Source: Reticulitermes lucifugus | Taxonomy: Eukaryota; Arthropoda; Insecta; Blattodea; Rhinotermitidae | Reading direction: 5' to 3' | DNA length: 64,000 nt | Assembly (NCBI GenBank): GCA_026260175.1 | Contig: JAKCWW010000225.1 | Span: 50,066-114,065 of the forward strand | Part shown: positions 1-13,710 of the stretch, in pieces | Layout: every line of letters starts with the position of its first letter | Position numbering within the stretch: the first letter of the stretch is position 1 | Position numbers and translations under genes: made by a program | The notes under the pieces: model-generated | What the model was told of the DNA's origin: nothing | Seen by the model: only the letters and a program-made list of their open reading frames with translations | The model's database searches: none

Positions 1-56
1 TCTTCGTTAGCCGAAAAATTCGTTAGCAGGGTCACTCGTTAGCCGAGGTATCACTG
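1..56. mobile_element. Right end of a pogo/Tigger-like DNA transposon, cut by the window edge
   Basis: The window opens inside a repeat in which CGTTAGCCGA recurs (about bases 4-13 and 37-46). It ends in CCGAGGTATCACTG followed by TA at 57-58. Read outward on the minus strand the terminus is CAGTGATACCTCGGCTAACG, the general form of Tigger/pogo terminal repeats, which begin CAG and insert at TA. Only this end is visible; the partner terminus and any transposase lie outside the window. Confidence 0.5.
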
Positions 57-239
57 TATTCACTTGGTGATAAACGGTCAAGGTCATGAGCTGCGCGCGC
101 AGTGTTTATTATTTCATAGCCACACCTCTTATAAACGACATACGGGTACAGCTTGAACCAAAGAAAGTATTTATCTTTGTTGGTTGAAAACAGTGATTTA
201 ATTGTGTGGTTCAGAACCAAATTATCGCAAGTTACATTG

Positions 240-535
240 GCAAACGCAATAGCTATTACCCCTGTTTCGCTGTTGCAACGTCAGCTTCCCGTTGCCGAGT
301 CGTGGCCCTGGCGCCTACCGTTCCAGCTTAGGTTCTAACTTCATTCCTTCAGGGACGATGATGGGTTTCCGATCCAGCAGGACTGGACTCATTCTCAGTC
401 CGTGCGAGATCTGTGGTGGTCAAAGATGCCCTGGGACAGGTTTTTCTCAGAGTACTGTAGTCTTCCCCTGTCATTACAATTCCACTAACCACTAATGCTC
501 GATACTCACATTTATCTATTTACAATCGATGATGT
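240..535 (+). repeat. Probable dispersed repeat with a decayed coding-like track
   Basis: This stretch is more GC-rich than its surroundings. One frame reads RSSRTGLILSPCEICGG and a second reads VVKDALGQVFLRVL. The second closely resembles a peptide (VALGQVFSEYFGFP) that I remember as a recurrent spurious translation in cockroach protein sets. Frames are interrupted and no splice signals are evident, so it is called a repeat copy rather than a gene. The identification rests on memory and was not searched. Confidence 0.3.
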
Positions 536-539
536 AGCC

Positions 540-3500
540 TATATGATAGCAGTTTATGGCGTCTTTATGTAGTACAATTAAATGATCAAAACGCGAATGA
601 TGGGGTATTATGATCAAATAGATCGTAGCCGTATTTATGCATACTTTTCTAAATTACCCATTACACTCGTCTGTTCCATAGATGTCCTGTGCAAAGTCGT
701 AGCAGATGAAAGCATACCTCGTATCTCTGTATTCTTGTATTAAATTTTGTCAAACTGGACAAAGGAAAGTTGAACAGGCACATGATATTGCCGAATATAA
801 CACATGCTACTTAATTATGGGCTTAAAGTGCCTCTGATTGCTCAGAAAGTCTTAGTGAACTCTGTTAAGATCTGAAAAATGCTGCAGTTTGAAGCACGTA
901 GATTAATACTTGGAGAAGTACCGGGCTGGCCTGCAAGGGTACAAATATTCATCTGAAAATTAATTATGTATTAACGTTGCAAAAAATGTTTTCACATAAT
1001 AATTGCCACAATTAATTCGATATTATTATTATCCCACTCCAGTTTTTCAAACGGTACTTACACTTTCTCTTTCTAGATTCTAAGTAACAGACTGTAACAA
1101 GTCAGGGACGTGTCATACTGGCGATCTGGTCTATTAAGCATTCAAACCTCTGTTAATTACGCACGGATATTTAGTTACAGTTCTGTGTGGTGACAGTGAA
1201 CAAGTTTATTCCTGCACTAAGGGTTTTGCTTACATCTGGAAAACATCCGGTTTATATTTCAGCAGGAAAGAAAATTATTCTAACAGATTTCGTGTCATCA
1301 CGCACAACGCCTATGCTTACATTAATAATGCACTCAATCTGCTCGCGAGAGCTTGCATTTTAATTCCTACCTTCACACAGCTTCATTCCGGATTATATGA
1401 CTCTATAATTGATAGGCCGTCGTTAAATAATTTGCAAAATTCACTTAAACGGAATTTATGCAATCTGAGCAATACATTTTACGTCAGTGTACTTTGTATT
1501 TGACAAAGTATAAGTAGTCATTATCTGTATCCAATTCTTTACTCGATTGTCCCTAATTCTGGTTAATTTTGAGAAGGCCCCGTCTTCTAATTTGAACACC
1601 AAATCCAGCTATGCTAATTCTGGTTTTCTTCAGTACCCGCAGTCCCTTCGAGTAAACGCTGGGGTGCAGAGCCGGCATCAGAATACCGCTGTCTGTTCTG
1701 CTCATAGTTTCCATAGGTTCCTACTGTTCAGGAGACTGACTTTCAGATTTCTTATGAAAGGTGTTTTGTATATGTGCTTTATCTGCGATGCCAGTTTAGA
1801 ACTACGCGTAAGGTTTCCAAATTTATTTTTTCATTGGTATTATACATGTCTTAAAGCGACGGTGCTGAGATGCGGCACCGTACACATTTGACAGTGCCCT
1901 TAATACACCGAGAGACACACCGTGGGAAATTTGAAGAAGAATGAAGTAAAGTAGTAACTTTGCCATTTAATGTGCTTTAAAATAAAAGCTTTGGCATTAA
2001 TACACAGACATTTAAAGTTGTGAAACACGTTAAGAGCGAATACCAGAGTGTGGGGAAATTAGACCTATAAAATAAATAACAGATTATTTTTTCTTTTTAC
2101 GCAGTATAAATATGATGATCAAATAAAGGAGAATAAAATGGTCCGATATGTGGAAAGCGTGGAAAAAATGGAGGAGTATTGCAAAATTATTATGAAAACT
2201 TTAAGGGAAAAATTTAACAGAGGGTATGGGCATAGATGGTCTGAAAAATTGGAAAATAATTTGAAGGAATATTTTGTGAATAGAACTGGAACAGGTTAGG
2301 AACCAATGGCGAGATTTTTTAAAGAGTGATGAAATTTCAAATTCCTTGGAATGCCGTTAAACTTTTCAAGGAAACGTTTCACCGTGCAGTTAGTGTGTTA
2401 TGGCTGCAGAATATGTACACAGGACTAGTCACTTAATAAATAAAATTAAAACTGGTGTTTTTTGTTGGGAGATTTCTGTTCTTTACTAGCTTATAGTTCG
2501 TACAGTATCATAGAACGAAAGGTTAATTGTAATTAACAAACTGGGATATATGTATGACGATGGGCTACTTTAGCGTAATTCTTACTTATTTCAGGAGCCA
2601 CTGAAAAAACTGCGAAACTCCTCAGAGAGTACATATGGTCTTCTGGCCGAGAATCAAACCTGGGACCTCCATATTACGAATGATTACACTGTAACAGACA
2701 ATATTTTGGAAGCGATATCTCGTCCCATAAAATATTCGGATTATGTGCATAGGCCTTAATTTATTAGTAAAGGCAGTACTGGCAGGTAAAACCTATCCGA
2801 TGCAGAAAAGTGCCTGAGAAATGTTAGGTCTGTGGGCAGGCGAGGCCATCTGGTGACATATAAGGGTTTGGGGCCCTACCTACATCCAACCAACTGTAAT
2901 TATGTAAGGTAGACCTTGAAAACCCTTCTGTGGAGATGATCTTACTCTAAACCGTTTCTAACAGGATACCACACCGTATTTTTCTCACCAAGTTTACATT
3001 TTAAGGAAAGAAGAAGGTTGAGTGAAGAAAGAGAGACCAGATTTGTGAACAGGTCAGACTTTTGTATTCAGACTTCAGCATACGCATTAATCACGTTGTT
3101 ACATGTTCAATTCTTCGTGGTAGAGTTCCGGCAATGTTCGCACATGGCATGTAACAGCAGTTCTGAACCTATTTTTCTAATGTTATAAGTAAATATAGTC
3201 CTATGATATTATCAGTTTTGTGTATCTCACTGACAAGGTTTGAAAGGAATGACGAATTTTCGTGACAGTATGTAGGAATATTGTGCCATTAGTGACCATT
3301 CTATATTTGTGCTAATAATGTAACCTTTGCGACAATAATTACTTCTTAAGTAGAAGGTACACTCATGCCACTTGGCGTAGAGTCTTAGACTTAATACGAT
3401 AGTAGATCTTAGAAAAAAATATACAACGGTCGTTACGGAAATTTGTTAGTTTTCTCTATATTCAGGGGCATAGGCTTTTAAAAACTATGCATGGAACTGA

Positions 3501-6500
3501 TGCCACAATTATTTATTATTTTGTGCTTCATAAATAAAGGCAAGTAAGGTATAAGAACCCTCACTTACTTTTGTTGGATAATAAATAACGCGAATGACCT
3601 TGAGTACATTGTTTAGATTACGCAAAAATTGTCATTCTTCGTCCAAGCTGTTGTGTGTTCCTGTATTTCAACTGTATGTCGACCCGGTCTGAATATTTGC
3701 ATGGGAATGTGAACATTTGGAACGTGACCGCGTGTTTGTGAGGTGTCGCTTTGTAGTCTTCGCACAGCACACTATACGAAGTTGAATAAAATACCCACGC
3801 AGCTGTCGGTCAGGTGGAAGATGTATTACGTGGATGCTCTTGACCCACATTCTACAACACCCCTTGCAACCCTCTCCAACTTTCATTTTCTTTACCTTCC
3901 TAACCTCTTCAGCCACCCCTCTTTTGCTGTGCCGCGTTCACTTGGCCCCTCCATGTATCGGCGCATTACGTTAAGTCTATAACAGAACTGCACGCAATGC
4001 TGACGCCCCCGACGGAAGCATATTAACGAGGTACTGTTTCACGTTCACTGTTTACTTCTAATTTCTAAAGTAAAAAGGTACAGCAATCCCATTACAGGCC
4101 TGGACAGGTCTTTAGGGTTCCAGGAGGTTGAGGCTACCAGATTTCTAGACTATCGGCACATGAAGGTGGTAAGGTTGTCAATTGCTAAAGTACAATGCAT
4201 AATTTGTTTCATGTTACGTATTTTTATTAACCAGCAATTATTTATTTTAAGGGCGCGACAGCTACTTTTCAGACCTATTATCGGCGTTTCGATCAGTGTG
4301 GACTGAAATTCGGGTTTCGTTTCCCTTTAAAACACGAATTTTTCTTTTCGAAACAATTCTCTGTGTGCTCGAAGGCACTTAAGTCTCCAGGACTCTTTCC
4401 TCGGGTATAAAAGGATGGGGCATTAGGCTTATAAAATCCGTGTCATTTCTGAAGTCGAGATTGAAGTATAATTCTGCAAATATTTCTGTGTGTTGTGGAG
4501 AACATCTCAGTTACCAGTATTCAGATCGAGTAAGACTTTGATTTCTAAATTTTTTCTTTAATTGTTTCCCAAATTTTACCTCTTATCAAGATAAAACTAA
4601 CCAACAGATTAGACATGAAATATTATGAATATTTAAGTTTGGACTGAAAGTAGACTTTTGCCGTCTCTAATTCCCTTAACCTTTTTCATTATTTTTCAGT
4701 CCTGTAGGCATAAAGCTTTATGTTCTCTCATGCCACAACATTTCTATATCTCTCTCTCATTTTACAATTATGCAGGAAATAAGGGGTTTTAAGTTTGTGA
4801 CAAGGCCTTGAAGTGCATCAGCATCCAAAATGAAGATCCCCATTTCTAGAATAACGTGAACCTTCCTGTTATCTGGTGCGTTCTGCTCAGTACATGTGAA
4901 CTGATACTCATTTTTGTATAAAAGGAGAAACTGCAATAATTATGCTAAAAATATTAGGCGCCACCATACGAAAATTACTCACTAGGGCGACCAGCCGCAC
5001 GGGTTTTGTGCATCCCTGGTATATACTCCGAGTAGAATGCTATATTTTGCCTAAGATTTCAGTAAATCAAACAAAAAATGTAGACTCGTTCGTGTCCTTC
5101 CTCATTTCAGAAGCGTCGCTTTTCAGAAGAGCGGAATAATCAAATTAACTGACTTAATTACTTAATTGTTCATGTACGTCGATCATGAATACTAGACAAT
5201 CAAGCGAAAGACAAGGCAATGCAAAGGTTACTGGGAAAGGAAACCGACATTTCAGCGTGAACGGTGTACATCCTCCTCAGCACACAAATACAGGTTGAAC
5301 TTCAGTTCCATGTTGCAGTTCGGATAAATCCCCAGCGTTACAACTCGGAATTTTGACCCTAATGCTGAAAACTAAATGTGATATTTGCATATACAAGACT
5401 ATGATTTAGCTTCTTTTTTTAATATAGCTGCATCGTTTAAAATCTAAGTTAGTGGGAACCCTAAATTGAGTGTAATTCAGAAAAAAAAATCCGATAAGAA
5501 TATTTGGACTGGGAAGAAATTATTAAGAGGAGACGTGAGAAAATTACATAAAGTAAAACTTCCTAATCTTGAAATTCGTTTCTATTTCGTCGCATTCCAC
5601 AATAGAACATTTGTGTCCAATTCAATCTAATGGAAGTATATAATACAGCTTATTGTCCACATCATCTACATACGGTCAATCAGACATGTTTCGAGAGTCC
5701 ACACGGTTTGTAGAAAAATATGAATACAAATTGTTAACAGTGTTACCAATTTGGACTTCGGCATTAAATTTATTTAACGCTTGGGTATAAGACTATGATG
5801 TAAAAGTATGAAAAGCTTATTCTCTTAAAGCACATTTTGTAAGATGTAATTTATTCGTCTATAATTAAGCATGCAACTTAAGGTGGCGCGTAAATTACCT
5901 GTTTGGCCCTTACGTGACCTTATATTTCATATCAAAGACTAGAAATTAATTGGAGATGAAACAAGAATATTTTAAAATATTTTATTTTTAAGAGAATAAG
6001 CATTTCGTACTTTGATAAAACAATCTTAATTGTGAGTAATAAAATATTTTAATACTGGAATCAAATTACACTGAACACTGTGAAAACATTTGATTTTTTC
6101 GGAAACTTAAAAATGTCCCTGATGAGGAAAAAGCATATCGGGTTGAATATTGTAAGTTATCTGGACAATATGCTGTGTTATGTAGTTGCATTGGACAGAA
6201 CAGGAAACAACTGCGTGAGAAGGAATTTGTTTTTATCACCTAATATTTTATCGCGATTAAGAGGGAGAGATGAGCTGGACGCAACCTGGAATTGTGGTCA
6301 AAAACACTTAAACAAGAATTTCTTTGGAAGACAAAGATGTAGGTGGAATGGCGGTAGAGCATTAAAAGTAGTCTTAAGGGAAGTAGAATGTGGAGGTGCG
6401 GAATTAAATGACGTGGCTCAAGTTTCTGTCGAATGACAAGGTTTTATTCACGTGTTTGTTAACCTTCGTGTTTAATAAACGCAGGAAATTACTTGACTAA

Positions 6501-8265
6501 TTGATCAAGAACAACACTGTCAGGAAGAGTCTGCAAATTTGACTGACTATTTTAGTCACACCTGCGCTGGTCTTAATCACATTTATGTGAGCGTGCACGT
6601 TTGAGACATTTTGTTAGTAGCTTGCAATTTTATTTTCCTGGTGGTATCGTATATAAAATACTGTTTTTGCATGTGAAGTTATAGCAATATTTAAAAGACT
6701 TCTCCTGTATAATTCTACATAAGATTTATTGCTCTGAGTATATCATCCTTAAGACTTCAGGGAAAGGATTCTCAGAATTTAGCGAACTAGCGAAATCCGG
6801 TAGCATTGATGTGGATAGAAACTGCTCTAATGGACTGAGGTTTAAGGCGAATGAAAACGCTTTCCAAATCACACCTTATATGTATTTCTAAATTGCATCT
6901 TTTAAAATGAATTCGGTACAACAGTTGATACATTTAAGCAGTCCATTCACTTCCTGTCCGTGTTCGTGACGGGCGTTGCTAAGTACGACAGTAGCAGCGC
7001 TATACAACTCACAGATTGCATAAAATTATTAAGACATTAATGAAGTTAAGCCCTTGTATGGATGAAAGTATCTTGTATTTACCACTTACAAGAATTACAG
7101 GACGAAGAGCACGGAATTGTTTATACGGAACACTGTTCCCTGTAACTATAAGTTTTTTTAGAAATAAAGATTCTTCCTATCTGTATGAATTTGTGCCAAA
7201 ATTTCAGACCTTGGATTTCTCTTATACGATATGGATTTCTGCATGTCATAAGAACAGGAAGTTAAGTTTGTTATATATACACGTGGACCGAGGGTTTACA
7301 TGCAGCTCGGATCATGGACGGGGCCTATGGGTGTTCGTGTTTGAGTGTCAAGTGCGGATAGAGAATGGCCTATCCTTCCATCCAAGGAGTCCACGTCGTT
7401 AGCTAATTCAAAGTTTAAAATTAAATCAGAATCAGAAAAAAAGCATAAGGGCTTAATTCGCGAAAATGAAGTGATGTAAAGCATTACATATAAAGGGTAC
7501 ATGGTGTGTCTTTTAAAGTTTCGGAAAAGGTTGTAGAAAATAACTCTCGTTCTTAAATTAGCGAAATGTGGAAAGCTTTGACGCTTCTGAAGAAGAAATA
7601 GGCCTATGTTCCCTGCGAACTGGCTAAGGAATTTCGACTTTCTCCCTTAGTGAAAAGCAAAAAAGCAAAGCGCATTACAACTTCTAAAGTGACAAGATGT
7701 GATAACCGAAAAAGTATAGTTTACAGGACGTAGTTCTTTTATTATCTCCATATTTTTTTATGTTCCTATGAAATTGAATCAAGAACGGGTAGTTATTAGA
7801 AAATTGTATTCTTGAATCCTCTATTTTGTGTAATGCGTGAAAAGAAGTCAAAATAGGACATCTCTGTAAAATGTAAATAAAAACACGAGCTTGTAACTGT
7901 AAAAGTCGGCAATTTCTAAAGCCGATAGCCCACAGTTTCAAAGATTCCATTCTGCTTAAAAAAAAGAATAACAAGAAGTGGCTGTAAACAAAACTACTCG
8001 TAACCTACAAACTCTTTCAAGTAATTTGAGCGTGTAATTCCTAGTCTGTTTCATCTTATTACCCGTTTGAAATGTATTGTACTTTACTACCCAGCGATGT
8101 CAATGACATGACCACAGTGGGGTTCACCAGTCGGTGTGCTGTTCCCTCCCAAACACCTCCGTAATATTTAAATCACTGCAGATCACTGTATTTTTGCCTG
8201 CAAGTTCATTGGCCTCATTACTGTTTACTGATGCTCCAGGCCTGCAAGGCTGGACATCTTAAACC
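540..8265. other. Unassigned AT-rich DNA, 7.7 kb
   Basis: No recognisable gene, RNA or transposon was found. Open frames up to 128 codons (7016-7402 plus) and 118 codons (6080-6436 plus) have no recognisable domain and no splice-site support, and such lengths are expected by chance here. At 2640-2690 a short segment resembles a reverse-complemented tRNA B box, possibly a decayed SINE, too weak to call. Confidence 0.5.
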
Positions 8266-8269
8266 TAAA

Positions 8270-8385
8270 ACTAACTAACTAACTAACTCCATGGAGCAGA
8301 GTCCTTCTTGAGAAGCTAACAGGTCGTCAGCTAGTCAAGAAATTCCCCGCGTTTTATGGAACCCGAAGGTTCATTACCGCACTCT
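8270..8385 (-). mobile_element. RTE-like LINE, 3' terminal fragment with TTAG tail
   Basis: On the minus strand the fragment reads MNLRVP followed by an in-frame stop, then NAGNFLTS and a stop at 8327-8329. This matches the end of the better preserved copy at 30050-30465, which reads MNLRVPYNTGNFLTS and then stops. After the stop both copies share the sense-strand segment containing AAGAAGGACTCTGCTCC. A (TTAG)n tail follows, visible here as ACTAACTAACTAAC on the plus strand at about 8271-8288. The copy is severely 5'-truncated and is a dead-on-arrival retroposition fragment. Confidence 0.7.
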
Positions 8386-8570
8386 ATTTTAACCTGACAC
8401 AAATAAAACGGCGAATGGTTTATTGAGGGGTGGACACATGAAAAGACTAGCTATAGCTTGATTATCAGATGTTATTGGATATCCTCATGGACGCCTCTCA
8501 AATACCAGAATAGCTCCTTTAAATATTGTTTTTATTCAATAAAAGAAGCAGTGTACACCACACAGTAATA

Positions 8571-8905
8571 CAGGGTGTATGTAAAGGAAACACATAAGGT
8601 TAAATAACTGCTTCTGCTGAAGGAAATGCTTTATTGTTGCAAACCTGCCATCATTTTAAAGTCCATACAAAATATTTGTGTCGCGTTTCAACGCAAGCCC
8701 CAGCCAATTTTGCACACAATTCTGCAACCTGCAAGGCACAGACTCAACACGTTTCCTGAAGAATTAAGAGAAGCAGTGGCAAAAATACTTGGAATTTGTT
8801 GTTCCAGTTCGTCAGATGTTCTTGGTTTTGATAGGTAGACAGTTTGGGCTTGTTGTCCTTCCATGCCAGCTTGATGTCTGAAAGTCCCATGCGGCGATAG
8901 CATTC
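8571..8905 (-). mobile_element. Tc1/mariner-superfamily transposon, 3' part with decayed transposase end
   Basis: The plus strand starts CAGGGTGTATGTAAAGGAAA directly after TA (8569-8570), as expected for a terminal repeat at a TA target. The minus-strand frame reads VYLSKPRTSDELEQQI and continues FATASL, which resembles the C-terminal end of IS630/Tc1/mariner-type transposases (typically a VYxTKPRTxxELxxxI segment after the last catalytic residue). It then drops into another frame reading VPCRLQNCVQNWLGLALKR, again transposase-like, so at least one frameshift lies near 8750. Upstream of VYLSKP the catalytic region is missing or unreadable. The copy is non-functional. No other terminal repeat was identified, so the upstream edge at 8905 is approximate. 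Confidence 0.6.
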
Positions 8906-9985
8906 CTCAGGGAAGAGCTCTTGAATGTAGCGGAGTTTATGTTGAAATCTGATACTAAATTATATTGTGTGGACTTGACAATAGTGTAAGAATCATATCC
9001 ATATACGTTTAGGAGAGAGACAGTTTCACTTCATATATTCATTTATGTATTTACATTACATTCACCTTATATATGCCAATAAAAATTCGATATTGATTGT
9101 GCAAATGTACTGTAACTTACCGTTTCCTACAGAAATAGTATTCAAAAGGAATTTACGTTATAGTGAGCGATTTCGGTACAGTAAAACGAACCAGTGCGCA
9201 CGTGCTAACCTGGTGAAAAGTCCTGCTGACGCGATAATATGAAAGTAATAGAGAACCAAAGGCGTGTATTAGGTGGCCTACTTGTGAACTGCTAGTTGCA
9301 GTATTTTGTAACCACAGAGATTGTTACATCTTGCATTTGCGCATTTACTCTTAATAATATACTGTTGTCGCCAAACAGGAGTCGTGATCACACGGCTTTT
9401 CACAGCTGTATAATTTCTTCTATGAACTACAAACTATCTTCTCGTGACGATCTGCGACTGACTAGTCAGAAGTTTGGGGTAAACAATTTAGCGTAAATGC
9501 TGTCGTCGGGAAAATGTATTTGGGGAATGCCTACCGAGAAAGGCGAGAATAATATTAATGTGGGCCTGAGGATGGCAGGGGGATGACACTGACTGAGTGC
9601 TGTGTACAGTAGCAGGTGTCGAACGTTCAGTTTCTGCTACCATAGTTTGTAGGCAGACGGTCATTGCTGTTAATCTTCTAATTTCCCACAACACATTTAC
9701 TTTATCGACGTTGAACAAAGCTAACCTAATTTTAGGCTTCGATAACTGCCAGAAAGGCCCACACACTACATAGTATTTTTCCTGAGACGGTTTATTTACA
9801 CTTTCCGACAGAGCACTTCCTTTCAGAATATGATATAACTTTAACTTATCAGCACGAACTGTCATAACACACTTTAATCTGTCTACGATTAAGGTTTCAG
9901 GTTTAACCTAAGTATTTTCACAGCTAAAGGTATCTTGTTGCGTGTCCTTTACCCATTTAAATATCCGCTATAAACGATTTCGAAT
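8906..9985. other. Unassigned DNA
   Basis: Nothing recognisable. The 125-codon minus-strand open frame at 9488-9865 has no identifiable domain and no splice support. Confidence 0.5.
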
Positions 9986-9987
9986 TT

Positions 9988-10172
9988 AGGTCTTCTATCT
10001 TCTGGGATGTTAGGCGGTGTAGGTTGGTAGTTGGTTACCGACGTTTCGGAACAGACTATCAGTCCTACTTTTAAGGGTGATGTAGATTTCTTGACTCCTT
10101 AAGAAGGGACAGATAAGCCGTCCCGAAACGTCGGGAACCAACTACCAACCTACGCCACGTAACATTCCAGAA
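9988..10172. repeat. Foldback (inverted-repeat) element, CTTCTGGGATGTT family
   Basis: Two arms face each other across about 60 bp. GTAGGTTGGTAGTTGGTT at 10019-10036 is exactly complementary to 10136-10153, and the match continues imperfectly inward over GACGTTTCGG and outward over TCTTCTGGGATGTT (left) and its complement near 10164-10174. The same outer motif and CCGAAACG motif recur at many other sites in this window. No open reading frame is present, so it is a non-autonomous element. Transposon class is not assignable from this copy. Confidence 0.65.
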
Positions 10173-10174
10173 GA

Positions 10175-11920
10175 ACGAAGGTCTCAAATACACCGCGGCG
10201 AAAGCCTGAAAATTAGTTCGGATTTAGTTTGCGAGGTTATACCATTATGTATTCCTTGTGACAGATAACTGATACAGGATGTTAATGTGCTTTCTTCTGT
10301 CATTCTACGTAAATGTGTAAATTTATGTTGTGTTTTATAGCAAATTTTAGATTATTTTCTGTTTTCTCTAATTTCATTATACATTACATTCCAAAACTCT
10401 ACGCCATTTTAACGTCTATTCATATATTTGTTAAATAATGTCAACAACATAGATTTCGCCCGAGTCTTTCAGGTTGAATTTTGCATACTGGACGGCAAAT
10501 TACGTTGCGACTAAAGAATTAATAGTATGCAAATTGTTAAAGTGCAGGGGACGTTTCAGTCACTTCACCTAATTCTAAGCAACAAAAAGTAATTCTAGTC
10601 ACCTTTGATAAAAATTTACTATAAAGAATTGCTAATGCGCCTTTGTCTCAGCTCTTGGTTGTCAAATAAATTAGAGTGACCTTGAAACACGAAGTAATGC
10701 GAATCCAGTATCTCCAAATCAGGATCGCTGTACGTACGTCACGGTATGCTACTTCATCCCTACATCTTGTTATCCTCAACATGTACCGTTAACTTGAAAA
10801 CATTTTCGAGAGAATGTACCAATGAAAACGTCAATGAGCAGATCAATGAACGAATTAGTTTGCTAGATTAGCAGTTTTGCATTAAACAAACCCATTATAT
10901 AGTCTCAAGCATTGGGACTTTGAGCAATTCATAGGAAATTAGTTGTAAAATAAATAACTAACTAAATAGATAGCTTTGGACAGCTGGCGAAGGTGGGAGG
11001 ATGACATTAGAACTGATCTTAAGTAAACAAGGTGTGCGGATGTGAACTGGATTTATGTGGCTTGGTATAGAGTACATTGGTGGGGTCTCGTGAATAGCGT
11101 AGTGATCTATTTGGTTCCAAGAAAGTAGGGCACACTTTGCGGGATGAGCGACCCGTAGCTTCTCACAAAAGTCTCTTCTCCACATAGTTAAATATTTTGT
11201 TAACGACGCTGCCAGTTGCTGAGATTATTTAGATTTGGTGATTTGCTACACAAACTTTGAAATTGATGCAGTCTAAAGTACAGGAACACAGTGTGATGGA
11301 TGACATGTGCAGTACCTTCAGGAGACAATCATGTCTTGTAATTGATTACCGGTGCTCTTATCTTATACTTTTATTATTGAGGTGATCGTTTTTAATTACC
11401 ACCAGCAGCTATTCTGGTGTTAGTTTATAGGTTTTCCTCAGTTTATGCAGACGAATGTCTTAATAGTACCAGAAAATTGGTCATTGCCACCCGTTGCAAA
11501 ATTCCTTCATACTTATCACTGATTCTCACATTCACACTTCTTATGGAGCTGTGTAATGTTTATGGTTAACACCGCGCCACTGTTTATTATTCCAGTGTTA
11601 CTAAGAAGGCTAATTACTTTAACCCTTTAAAGTCCAATGATTACGTGCTTTACCATCAGGTTTAACTTTAAACAATTCTAATTTCAGCCCGAAGATTGAG
11701 AACATTTATGTGTCTTTATGGTTCTTAGAATACACAGCAGTCATTACCTTATATAGCATGAAGTGGTTGGTTCTTATAACCGTGACAGAATGTGGTTTCT
11801 GTGCGGTACGAATTGAATCTTTAAACATAAGTTAGATTAATGTTAGTCTTTAAAGGTTTAATTTCACTGCGCTCGTGCGGAGTAAGTTTCGAAGCTTCTA
11901 CGGTGATTGTTTTCAACAAA
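10175..11920. other. Unassigned DNA
   Basis: AT-rich sequence with no supported gene or repeat; only short open frames with no recognisable content. Confidence 0.5.
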
Positions 11921-11990
11921 GTCTTCTGGACTTTCAGCAGCATGAAGACCTCTGGTGATGGACACACAGACAGTCTCGAAAACGTTACAT
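11921..11990 (+). repeat. Single arm of the CTTCTGGG...CGAAACG repeat family
   Basis: It contains GTCTTCTGGACTTTCAGCAG, then TGGTGATGGACACACAGACA, then TCTCGAAAACGTTAC. Order and spacing match the arms at 9988-10172 and 51085-51300. It is diverged, and no opposing arm was found. Confidence 0.4.
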
Positions 11991-12831
11991 ACTAATTTAT
12001 TGTTAGTAATTTATTAGGTAGATTATCCCTTTTGATTGGCGTAAATTCCACTCGTCCCACGAGAAATATCAATATTGTAAAGGTTGAAAATGTAGGAACA
12101 AATCATTCTGTTGAAGATGGTGTGAAACGTAAAGGTAGGACCTTGTTTTTCTTATATTCTTGTATTCTGCTAAAGTAGATCGACTTGAGCGATGGAATAA
12201 AGCACGAGTTTACAGAAGCAACCTAGCAACAAAACGAAAATATCCTTGGTCACGAGAGTTTCAATTTGCACTGTTTATGTAATGTTTATTGACAATTCGC
12301 TTACTGGCATTTCAGTCGCGCTAAATATCCCAATTATGGCAACAACACAGCCAGACTCTATGCATTTAAACTCGAGGAGTTGCTGCTACTTGTATAACGA
12401 CTGTAGAGGGCCCATAGCGAGACCTCTTCAGAAAATAGAATTATATGGTCGTTGCCTTGACAGAGGTGCAGGACTACATAGGCTCCAATTAAACTTTCAA
12501 AGCTCTTAAAAGAAGGCAGTTACGGTTGAATACTCAGCTCGTTCATGCAGTGGAGGGACAACTGTTCTGGTGAAAGGCCGTATTATGTAAAAGTAGCCAA
12601 AAGAAAACAGCATTCTAAAAAGTGTGTGCCGGCCAACATAATTTCACCTTGCTGAAGATCACATGGCGTGTCACGTAGGATAATTGTAAATTATTAGTTA
12701 ACATAATTATCTGAAACTGTAAATTAGGAAGCTGTTATTGTAACAGAAGTTTAGATTTGAAATTCTGTATAATTTTGCCTTAAACTTGACAGTTATTTAA
12801 AGGTATTACTTCCTAGTCTGCTTCATTACCA

Positions 12832-12985
12832 CCACCGCATTTCTTCTTTATTCTTCCTCCTCCTCTTCATTTCTTAATCTTCATCTTCGTAATCTTTGTC
12901 GTCGTCACCATCATAATCATCATCACCACAACCACAACCACCACCACCACCACTACCACCACTATCGTCTTCTTCTTCCTAATGT
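12832..12985. repeat. Compound trinucleotide low-complexity tract
   Basis: This is a pyrimidine-rich run of TTC, TCA, ACC and CAC units with strong strand asymmetry. On the minus strand one frame reads as acidic and glycine codons (EEEDD, then GGSGGGGG, then DDDYDGDDDKDYEDED) and then stops. That frame is closed by a stop immediately upstream and has no exon signals, so I treat it as a decayed compound microsatellite. Confidence 0.7.
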
Positions 12986-13710
12986 TTTTACTCTTCTCAT
13001 TCCTCTTCTTTCAGTTTTTCTTCCTCGAGAAATTTCATATTTCTCCAAGCTTGATTTCGACGACCAAAATTAAAACATCGATATGTTCTCTTTTGGTCCC
13101 GTCAGGCTGTCTTAAGACACTTGTACTCTCTTGTTTTCCTTTTAATTCCCGAGTCCTAGATCGTGAAAAAGCGTTTGCAGACCAATGCTATATCAGTGAG
13201 GTGTATGATGGCTTCATATTTCAGTATCCACATACGAAGGCTAATGTAAGAATAGCCTATGCATTCTAAAACATCTTGTGATGTTATTGGTGACCGGTCC
13301 TAGGTACAGCAGTTTTATCGCATTCGGACGAAATACTTGTGGACCCTTACCTTGAACCGAAAACGACATAAAATGTAGGCATACTCGTAAAATTTGGTTC
13401 TTTATTCACACTGACGTTACGGGAAAGAGTGAAATTATGCCGTCTGCCTACAATACTCAGTATTAAACACAATTTTCAATAAAGTAAAGCATTCTAAGAT
13501 TCCAGTCTTCTACTATAGACCCCGTGTAAACTGGTAAGGAGGTAGCATCATTTCAAAGGAGCTTGCTGCTTCTGTCCTCAAGGTAGTCCAAAAGAATCGA
13601 CATACAGACAGAGGCAGTAAGCACCTTAGACATGGTGATACCTGTGTAACACTCAACACGACGTCAGGCCTTAGTAGAGTGGAATATTCATCCGTACCGC
13701 TGTGAGAAGG

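Noticed and set aside
2640-2690. tRNA B-box-like string on the minus strand
   Set aside because: No A box or SINE body alongside.
6080-6436. 118-codon plus-strand open frame starting with ATG
   Set aside because: Contains no recognisable domain; nothing beyond length supports it.
7016-7402. 128-codon plus-strand open frame
   Set aside because: No recognisable motif, no homologue known to me, no promoter or splice context.
8271-8290. Telomere-like repeat
   Set aside because: The unit is TTAG, not TTAGG, and it is the tail of a LINE fragment.
12832-12985. Glycine/aspartate-rich coding exon on the minus strand
   Set aside because: The frame is bounded by stops on both sides and the sequence is a compound trinucleotide repeat.
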